Part shown: one piece after another, positions 59,301 through 64,000 of the stretch
Layout: the number at the start of each line of letters is the position of its first letter
Numbering within the stretch: position 1 is the stretch's first letter
Source of the DNA: Centropus unirufus
Lineage: Eukaryota; Chordata; Aves; Cuculiformes; Centropidae
Length of the DNA stretch: 64,000 nucleotides
Reading direction: 5' to 3'
NCBI GenBank assembly: GCA_013397695.1
Contig: VYZI01000144.1
Coordinates: 1,447,087 to 1,511,086, forward strand
Notes under the pieces: generated by a model
Seen by the model: only the letters and a program-made list of their open reading frames with translations
Databases searched by the model: none
Told to the model about the DNA's origin: nothing
Made by a program: the position numbers and the translations under genes

Positions 59301-62142
59301 ATTTGTTCAAGAAAATTAATTTCTGTTGAGGTGTAGGTTAAAATTGTTTTTCTGACTTACTACTCCTAACTTGAAAGTCTGAAAATCTAAGCTGGTTTAG
59401 TTGGGGTTGTCCCTCCCACCCCACAGTCTGAGAACTATTTCTATCCATGAACCATGAGTTTTTACCTTGTATCTTAAATAATGCTGTGAATCTTTTGAGG
59501 CATTCAGTCTAACCATTGCTTTCTTTGTAGAGACAGGGAACAGAGAGAGAGAGAAGTAGCTCTGGAGGATTTTCGTTCTGGAAGGTGTCCAGTTCTTGTA
59601 GCAACTTCTGTGGCAGCAAGAGGACTGGATATTGAAAATGTTCAACATGTTATTAATTTTGATCTTCCTTCCACCATTGATGAGTATGTACACCGAATTG
59701 GACGAACTGGTCGTTGTGGAAATACAGGCAAAGCGATTTGCTTCTTTGATAGCAGTTCAGATGGCCATCTTGCACAATCTCTAGTTAAAGTCCTCTCAGA
59801 TGTAAGTTTCAAATCTTGGTGCTTAGCTTTTTTTGTTCTCTAGGATTTCGCTTTAATGTACTGAGCAACTATTATTTCATTGGTACAGTTATAGAACCTG
59901 CAGTATGGATTGGTGCAGCAGTGAGTCTTGAAATTCACTTTTCTAATCTACAGGCCCATCAGGAGGTTCCTGTTTGGTTGGAAGAAATGGCTTTTGGTTT
60001 TGCAGAACAAAAAGGCTTCACGCCATGTAATGCCCAAAAGGTAAGTTGGGAAATGAACTGCAGGTCTTGGCTTTTTGAACTTTGTCTAAGTATAAGAATG
60101 TATTTAGCAGAGAATGTGACTGAAACTATGTTGACTGTAAATGTGTCTCTGGTCTTGGTTGTGTATTTTCAAAGTGCTCAGCATTTCTGAAACTAATTTT
60201 GAACAACATGCTTGACTTGGGTTTCTACAGCCTGACCTTAGTGGCTGTGATAGTCTTGAGCTGTGGAGTCAGAGTTACTCTGGGAAAGAGGAGGATTGTG
60301 CAAATGCTGTAGTTCCAGAGGCTTCTCTGCTGCAAAGGTATCGGGTAGGAGCAAAGAGTTGCCAGTTGCACATTTACTACTNNNNNNNNNNNNNNNNNNN
60401 NNNNNNNNNNNNNNNNTGCGAATTATGCAATTGGGTAACTCATTTGACTGAAAACTCAGATACTTGTAGCTCAATAAATGCTCCAGTCTGGCCATGTCAA
60501 AACTGTTCTTAATGTCTGTTGTGAGGAGGAGCCTTCTGGTCTCTTAGTTTTGCTGATATCGGGTGACAAGATGCAGCTCTAGTAACTTGGGCCACCCTAG
60601 GTGACATAGTTGTAAAACCACTCTGCGGTTACTGTTTTAGGATTTAAATTTTACACCTATCTCACTTCTATTTCAGCTGATGTTTGATACTTGCTTAAAC
60701 CTACTTGGATTTAAATGCTTTCATCAAAAGCCTTTCCTTGATCTCTTGATTCTGTAAGAAATTGGTCACATCTCAGTTGCATCCCAAATGTTAACACTCT
60801 TTTAGAGACCACAAGAGAAATATTCTCACTGCTTGCACTCTGTCTGAAGTTCGAGGTCAAGCTCGGACCTTCCTTGTGTCAATTACCTATTTCCATACCG
60901 CACATATTGTATGTTTTGCTTGTATTTACCTGTCTAAGTAGTTTGCTCATCAGGCTTGAATCTTTTTTCTTTGGGTCTTCATGGGTCCTCAGTTACATGC
61001 TTAAACATTTGATTCATTCTCACACTTGGAGCCTCAGTGGATCTTTCTTCATGTTTCTGTTCTAGGACAGTTTTTAAATTTGAATAGATTGCTTTCAAAG
61101 GTGGATCTCATGAACCTTAGCATTTCGATTGCTTCAAATACCCACAGCTAGCCTTTGTGGAGTGTCCTCCAGTATCTCATGAAATCTGTCATTTCTAGGT
61201 CCAAGTCTGTCCTTCATGCCCTATACGACCTCTGAATTACCAAATCTGCCTTCAACTCTGTCTTCACACATGTGAATGGAGCAATTTCAAGGGAAATCCA
61301 TTACCCTTGGGAGTACTGCCCTCTTAGTCACATATGCAGTGCACCAGCTCTTGAGTTAGAGATCATCAGGTTATGATTCCTTTCTTACGAGACTACCTGA
61401 TGCCAGTGATTCTAACAGAAATGGCACATTTTTAATCAATTAGCTCTCTTCTTTTCTTTGAAATTAATTATTCAAGTTTTCTCCTCTTCTAATACGGAGA
61501 GGTTTGTGTTATCCGGTGTTCAAGAAGGATCATGAAGCCTTTTGTTATTTGTTCTTTCAGTATTTACTTTCCTTTCCAAAGGTATGAAAGGGCCCTTTAA
61601 TCATCAAATAATGAATTTGAAAGGGGAATCTCTTTTAGGCTTTCATTGACATTATTTTGGAACAATTATGTAGATGACCAGGCTCATCATTTTTCCCAAG
61701 GAAAAGGATTCTTCAGGAAAGTAATGCAAACAGCCATTCTTTAATAAGAAATGGAGATGAATTTTTGTTTCCAAAGTTGTGTGAACTGATTTGTGTTGTG
61801 TAAGAGAAGTTGGGATTTGAACTTCAAGAAGGACTTTTCCCATACCCAATAAAATCTGAGGTTGGATAAAGTGTGTTCGTTTCATACTGGGATCTAAAAC
61901 CCTATGTGTAGAAATTCAATGAAGAAAGTGGTTCTGTATTTATTGTAAAAATATGATTTTCAAATTACTTTGAGACATGCATGCTTACATATGTTTTGTA
62001 GTGACCTTTACTATTAAATAACTGAAAGTATTAATGATTCTAAACTAGTACCCCTTTTGTTTCATAGGGTTACAGAGGCAGAGACAACATGGACTCAGGA
62101 GGAATGAAGATGTTTTCAAGTCCATTTGAGTCATGGGATTAA
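38241..62142 (+). CDS. DDX4: DDX4 (vasa), germ-cell ATP-dependent DEAD-box RNA helicase, complete
   Basis: Eighteen coding exons join in frame: 38241-38309, 39394-39463, 42647-42715, 43448-43522, 44884-44940, 45298-45384, 45718-45801, 46701-46742, 47797-47939, 48860-49012, 50231-50385, 51389-51518, 52529-52695, 56704-56849, 57618-57717, 59531-59801, 59954-60040 and 62068-62142. They total 1,980 nt, giving 659 aa and TAA; chicken vasa is, from memory, about 660 aa. Residues 1-185 are a disordered Gly/Ser/Arg/Phe tail. The helicase core follows: Q motif (Q259), AQTGSGKT (276-283), PTREL (317-321), GG (345-346), TPGR (366-369), DEAD (390-393), SAT (425-427), ARGLD (545-549), HRIGRTGR (570-577). 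The C-terminus ends in SWD, the family hallmark. Vasa unwinds RNA in germ granules, promotes the piRNA ping-pong cycle and marks germ cells; the N-tail drives condensate formation. The start ATG has a strong context (G at -3, G at +4). Confidence 0.97.
39394..39463 (+). CDS. DDX4: DDX4 exon 3
   Basis: The acceptor is TTCTTTTTGTAG and the donor ACATGC|GTAAGG. It encodes ASFSGRPNSPSPDFGLHTDS and FNM plus one base. This low-complexity Ser/Pro/Gly segment moves the reading phase from 0 to 1, which the next six exons keep. Confidence 0.85.
41640..42300 (-). repeat. Old, diverged CR1 LINE
   Basis: Antisense CR1 landmarks are still visible though eroded: TTTCAGTTTGTGCCAATA, TCTTGTCCTCTTACTAG, GCTGGACTTGCTCCAGTAT, AGAACTGGATGCAGCATTCT, GTTGGCCTTTACTGCAAGGG, AGGATGTTGCATTTC. 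It is much more diverged than the copies at 12,176 and 55,328, so it is an older insertion. Intronic in DDX4 between exons 3 and 4, antisense to the gene. Confidence 0.75.
42647..42715 (+). CDS. DDX4: DDX4 exon 4 (phase 1-1)
   Basis: The acceptor is TTTCTTTTCCAG and the donor ACAGAG|GTAGAA. It encodes YTEGRYKMKNVQNNFGGYSR then DR, part of the intrinsically disordered tail. I recall similar wording in chicken vasa. The exon is symmetric and could be skipped without a frameshift. Confidence 0.9.
43158..43430 (+). repeat. CR1 LINE with internal deletion
   Basis: The first half matches a CR1 ORF2 interior (GACATAAAGGGCAACAAGAA, TATGTCAGTGGGACCAGGAA, GAATGTGGGCCCTCTC). The second half is the CR1 3' tail (GTGTTCAAGGCCAGCCTGAA, GTCCCTGCCCATGTCGAGGG, TGATCTTTAAGGTCC). 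Several kb that should separate them are missing. It ends 18 bp before DDX4 exon 5. Confidence 0.75.
43448..43522 (+). CDS. DDX4: DDX4 exon 5 (phase 1-1)
   Basis: The acceptor is CTAATTATAG and the donor ACAGAG|GTAACG. It encodes DSDEYLNEQCQPVRRFGSGR then NSGDR. Its last bases (TCTGGAGACAGAG) are nearly the same as those of the preceding exon (TCTAGAGACAGAG). Confidence 0.9.
44821..44840 (+). repeat. (TAAA)n microsatellite
   Basis: Four to five AAAT/TAAA units, 45 bp upstream of the candidate DDX4 exon 6. It may vary in length between individuals. Confidence 0.6.
44884..44940 (+). CDS. DDX4: DDX4 exon 6, probable in-frame cassette exon (phase 1-1)
   Basis: The acceptor is CCTTGCTCTATAG. The donor AGAAG|GTGCAA is weak, lacking A at +4 and G at +5. 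The 57 nt encode SSNYNRTSLYSTGYENRE with a split Gly at each end. The phase, the Ser/Asn/Tyr/Gly/Arg composition and the terminal NREG fit neighbouring exons. With this exon the protein is 659 aa, close to the family length; without it 640 aa. The weak donor suggests alternative inclusion. Confidence 0.7.
45298..45384 (+). CDS. DDX4: DDX4 exon 7 (phase 1-1)
   Basis: The acceptor is GTACCACAG and the donor GAGA|GTAAGT. It encodes FKERNVAEDGSIQNRPFGGF then PSGFGRSE. It carries FGG and GFGR motifs of the sort that promote phase separation of vertebrate Ddx4 tails. Confidence 0.9.
45718..45801 (+). CDS. DDX4: DDX4 exon 8 (phase 1-1), RGG segment
   Basis: The acceptor is TATTTACAG and the donor GCAG|GTGAGA. 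It encodes IIDEQREGSKSGSILDSRGG then RAVGAHA. The SRGGR element is the clearest RGG motif in this tail and a candidate for arginine methylation, by family knowledge. Confidence 0.88.
46701..46742 (+). CDS. DDX4: DDX4 exon 9, 42-nt microexon-like (phase 1-1)
   Basis: The acceptor is TTCTTTAACAG and the donor GAAAGAG|GTAAGT. It encodes PYNRCNEESGSER with split codons at both ends. The following GPKVTY junction is conserved in vertebrate vasa (human SDTQGPKVTYIPPPPP), which supports its use. Confidence 0.85.
47797..47939 (+). CDS. DDX4: DDX4 exon 10, entry to helicase core
   Basis: The acceptor is TATTCTTAAG and the donor TTACTG|GTCAGT. It encodes residues 185-232, including PKVTYVPPPPPDEEQ, FAHYQTGINFDKYD and VEVSGLDPPAPLL, nearly identical to human DDX4. 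Confidence 0.96.
48860..49012 (+). CDS. DDX4: DDX4 exon 11, Q motif and motif I
   Basis: It encodes residues 233-283. The Q motif runs from F234 to Q259 (TPVQ) and reads adenine. Motif I is AQTGSGKT at 276-283 and binds ATP phosphates and Mg. The donor AAAACT|GTAAGC falls directly after the Walker A threonine. Confidence 0.97.
50231..50385 (+). CDS. DDX4: DDX4 exon 12, motif Ia
   Basis: The acceptor follows a run of T ending in AG and the donor is TATGG|GTAAGC. It encodes AAFLLPIVSHMMKEGITAQS through APTRELINQIFLEARKFVYG. PTREL (317-321) contacts RNA. Confidence 0.97.
51389..51518 (+). CDS. DDX4: DDX4 exon 13, motifs Ib (GG, TPGR)
   Basis: The acceptor is TATATAATAG and the donor GAGAAG|GTAAGA. 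It encodes VVIYGGTQMGHSIRQIMKGC and LCATPGRLLDIIGKEK. The RNA-contacting GG and TPGR motifs are both intact. Confidence 0.97.
52529..52695 (+). CDS. DDX4: DDX4 exon 14, DEAD box and SAT motif
   Basis: The acceptor is ATATTTACAG and the donor CGGAG|GTGAGT. It encodes residues 379-433: KYLVLDEADRMLDMGFGVEM, with DEAD at 390-393, and TLMLSATFPEEVR, with SAT at 425-427. Together they couple ATP hydrolysis to unwinding. Human has MFSAT where this reads MLSAT. Confidence 0.97.
52696..55327. other. DDX4 intron 14, left part, nothing identified
   Basis: Unique sequence with T runs at 52,848-52,871 and 53,811-53,825. No exon with matching phase and homology to vasa is visible, and exons 14 and 15 join directly in frame. 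Confidence 0.6.
55328..56257 (-). repeat. CR1 LINE, ~930 bp, reverse-transcriptase C-terminus remnant
   Basis: It starts with the complement of the CR1 terminus (CATAGAATGGTTTGGGTTGG). Minus-strand translation of 55,932-55,639 shows LGCIKRNTANRLRETILPLY, RLHLEYCIQLQSPQQRRD and RVQRRATKRIKCLEYLP, a decayed CR1 RT end. It is 5'-truncated, without the catalytic core. It lies in the DDX4 intron between exons 14 and 15, antisense to DDX4. Confidence 0.9.
56704..56849 (+). CDS. DDX4: DDX4 exon 15, start of RecA domain 2
   Basis: The acceptor is TTCTTTCCAAG and the donor ATAG|GTAACT. It encodes LAGEFLKMDYLFVVVGRVGA then ACSDVQQNVLQVPQYSKRNK. It aligns with human LAAEFLKSNYLFVAVGQVGG. It lies after a 4-kb intron that carries a long CR1. 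Confidence 0.96.
57618..57717 (+). CDS. DDX4: DDX4 exon 16, motif IV region
   Basis: The acceptor is TGTGTAACAG and the donor CATGG|GTAAGT. It encodes HERTMVFVDKKKKADYIAAF then LCQEKIAATSIHG. It includes the MVFV strand of motif IV. Human reads VETKKKAD here. Confidence 0.96.
59531..59801 (+). CDS. DDX4: DDX4 exon 17, motifs V and VI
   Basis: The acceptor is TTTCTTTGTAG and the donor TCAGAT|GTAAGT. It encodes residues 516-606: DREQREREVALEDFRSG, VLVATSVAARGLDIENVQHV (motif V), DEYVHRIGRTGRCGNTGKAI (motif VI arginine finger region), and CFFDSSSDGHLAQSLVKVL. All catalytic residues are present. Confidence 0.97.
59954..60040 (+). CDS. DDX4: DDX4 exon 18
   Basis: The acceptor is ATCTACAG and the donor CAAAAG|GTAAGT, phase 0 to 0. 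It encodes AHQEVPVWLEEMAFGFAEQK then GFTPCNAQK. Human has AQQDVPAWLEEIAF here, so VPxWLEE is conserved while the rest has diverged. Confidence 0.95.
60382..60416. other. Assembly gap (35 N)
   Basis: A run of 35 undetermined bases in DDX4 intron 18. The true length of the missing sequence is unknown. The sequence before it is unusually open in one frame (see findings). Confidence 0.99.
62068..62142 (+). CDS. DDX4: DDX4 exon 19, C-terminus and stop
   Basis: The acceptor is TTTCATAG. It encodes GYRGRDNMDSGGMKMFSSPF ESWD and TAA at 62,140-62,142. The terminal acidic/Trp ESWD matches the conserved vasa C-terminus (human DDESWD). Confidence 0.95.
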   Translation, partial: GYRGRDNMDSGGMKMFSSPFESWD

Positions 62143-63070
62143 AACTAATTTAGTACCAAACTACATTGTATTCTGTTGTGCTTTAAGTGAACGGTTGCAC
62201 TTAATGTTCCTTACTGTTGAGCTTATAGAATATTTAATGTTTAAAAGTAGCTTATATCATACGCTGAAGCCTTCAGCAATCTGTGTATACCCTGTTATGA
62301 TGAACCCAGTGATGATTATAACTTGATGTAGGAAGTCAAAAGCAAATTTTTAGGAAACATGTCATATATTAAGCATTACAACTTACTAGTAAGTGTTTGA
62401 TGCTTGGTAGCTAGTATGCTGCTGTGAAAAGGAGGAGGTTTTGCAGGTGGAAAATAGATTATTTGAACTTAGTGCTTTGTTATCAAAATTTTGCATGGAA
62501 GGATAGCCTTCTGAAGACCTAGTTTGGGAAAGAGCTTTAAGTAAATCTTCACATAATCTTAGTTCCTTTTTGTTTACAGGTCAGTTATCAAATGTGAATG
62601 TAGTGATGAGATGACTTACGGACTTAAAGTTGCTTTTTCTTTAAAAACCTTTTTTTATTTACCAGTGAAGTATGCCACAAAGATGAATTTTGTGATGACC
62701 CAAAGAAAATGGCAAAGTAGTTATTATAACTTCTAATATCTTACACAGCTGAACAAGCTTACAAGCTTCTCACATGTCCTCTTGTATTTAGTGCACCATA
62801 GCGAGCGTTATTTCTTACATAGTATGTCCACTTCATACAAGGAAATAATATTCTAAGTTTTGCTTGCAAGACTGAAGGCTTAGTGGCCAAGTTTGGGAGC
62901 ATTGGAACTGACTTGGGCAGTTTTATGGAATACTGTATTGTGGAAAAGAGGGCTGCCATTCTTATTATTTGTGTGAATATGTTTTCGAAAATTTATCTGC
63001 TTAAATAGCTGATTACAAAAACATTTTCATAGGCTGTAGTATTACTGCTACATAGTGCACAAAAATGTAA

Positions 63071-63076
63071 AATAAA
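63071..63076 (+). other. Polyadenylation signal candidate (proximal)
   Basis: AATAAA about 930 bp after the DDX4 stop, followed by a U/G-containing stretch within 30 bp. Confidence 0.5.
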
Positions 63077-63394
63077 TCTTAATTTTGTACTTGAAAGTGA
63101 GCTGAAGAGCTGGCATACCTAAATTACTACTCATAAGCACTGGTTGTATTTAAGCATTAATCTATAATTCAGAGTACAGCAACCCTGAACAGCATGACTT
63201 CTTTTCCTGACAAATCTTCAAGGTTTTTGCATCCGTACTCTATTTTAGGTAAGAAATTGAGGGTGCTTTTGATTGCTGGCTGCATCAAATGAAGTGAACT
63301 GTAATTTTTTAAGGAAGCTGTGCAGCTGGTGAAGCCTTCGATTTCTGTGAAAAGAAACCAAAGGAAATGCAGTCCTGGGTCACTTGTAACCTAG

Positions 63395-63400
63395 AATAAA
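63395..63400 (+). other. Polyadenylation signal candidate (distal)
   Basis: AATAAA about 1.25 kb after the stop, with a T/G-rich stretch (GGGTGTTGTTTTTCC) about 50 bp downstream. Confidence 0.4.
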
Positions 63401-64000
63401 CCTATGAAGGGAACCTGACTTAGCCTTGTTTACAAGACCACTTAGATTACTGGGTGTTGTTTTTCCTCCAATATTATGCCTAATGAGTTGGATGGGAGGC
63501 AACAGAGGGAGTTCTGTAACTGCCTAAAGGGATGTTTTGGCCCTGCTGTTCTTACATTGTTTGCTGTGAAAGCTAGAGTAAAAAAAGCCGTAGTGCTTTA
63601 CTAGGTTAGAGCAACTGTTACCATAGTGCTATGTCATATTTTGCTGATGAGTACTTCAAGTGCTCAAATTACTCAGCTTCTTCCTGCACCATAACCTAAA
63701 CATGGTAGAATTTAATCTTCAGAATGAGAGTTGAAGGTACCGCTTGCCATAGCTGACTACAGGCAATTACATGTGGTGGGTCAAAGTTAAAACTGCAGCA
63801 ATCTCAGGCTTCTGTTTTATTTGTGGATTGGAAAGTAAGGGTTAGAATGGCTTTATATATTATCTGTTGCAGTCCAGTAAATGTAACATCTCGCCTAACT
63901 CCTGTAAGAATTAAGAGTGCTTATGTACTGGCTGTTTATCAGAATTTGTGAGCTTTCTTTAACTTAAATATTTCGAGAAAAAAAGTATTGATCTTTCTGT
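63401..64000. other. Sequence downstream of DDX4, nothing identified
   Basis: No exon, repeat or RNA gene recognised. In mammals the next gene on this side is IL31RA, which does not begin before the window ends as far as I can see. Confidence 0.5.

Larger units (their letters stand above)
62143..63400 (+). other. DDX4: DDX4 3' UTR
   Basis: Sequence after the stop codon is AT-rich with no coding potential on either strand. It is bounded by two candidate polyadenylation signals, so the real length is about 0.95 or 1.28 kb. No repeat is evident. Confidence 0.6.

Noticed and set aside
1..64000. CRISPR arrays, operons, bacterial promoters or tRNA/rRNA genes
   Set aside because: The sequence is vertebrate nuclear DNA. 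I saw no regularly spaced repeats, no tRNA-like cloverleaf and no rRNA similarity.

Overview
The window is vertebrate nuclear DNA, most probably from a bird. It has AT-rich unique sequence, long introns with GT-AG exons, two compact CpG islands, and interspersed repeats that are all of the CR1 LINE type, typical of sauropsids. It holds most of two protein genes arranged head to head: SLC38A9 on the minus strand and DDX4 (vasa) on the plus strand. The same neighbours lie side by side in mammals, and in chicken DDX4 is on the Z chromosome, so this is probably Z-linked sequence (inference). The DDX4 N-terminus differs from the chicken protein as I remember it, so a bird other than chicken is likely.

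Left part, 1-33,000: SLC38A9 runs right to left. A CpG island (about 31,905-32,700) holds its promoter and a probable untranslated first exon. The start codon is at 25,498-25,500. Ten coding exons join in frame down to 4,661 and give the first 394 residues: the Rag-Ragulator-binding N-tail and roughly transmembrane helices 1-6. The last ~165 codons and the 3' UTR lie beyond the left edge.

Middle, 33,000-37,800: a gene-free spacer of about 5 kb without a recognisable gene. It ends in a second CpG island (about 37,800-38,200) with an inverted CCAAT box and two perfect CACGTG E-boxes. This is the DDX4 promoter.

Right part, 38,000-64,000: all of DDX4, with one untranslated and 18 coding exons that splice in frame to 1,980 nt (659 residues plus stop). 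The germ-cell DEAD-box RNA helicase motifs Q, I, Ia, Ib, DEAD, SAT, ARGLD and HRIGRTGR are all intact. Six consecutive N-terminal exons are phase 1-1 and encode the Gly/Ser/Arg/Phe-rich disordered tail. The ORF ends at 62,142, followed by a 3' UTR with candidate AATAAA signals at 63,071 and 63,395. A 35-base run of N lies in the last intron.

Repeats: eight CR1 copies or fragments, three in antisense orientation within DDX4 introns or the SLC38A9 region. None has an intact ORF. I found no convincing new multi-gene system. The points most worth checking are an in-frame, possibly alternative DDX4 exon with a weak donor, a further in-frame exon candidate near the DDX4 C-terminus, the modular origin of the N-terminal exons, and the twin E-box promoter.
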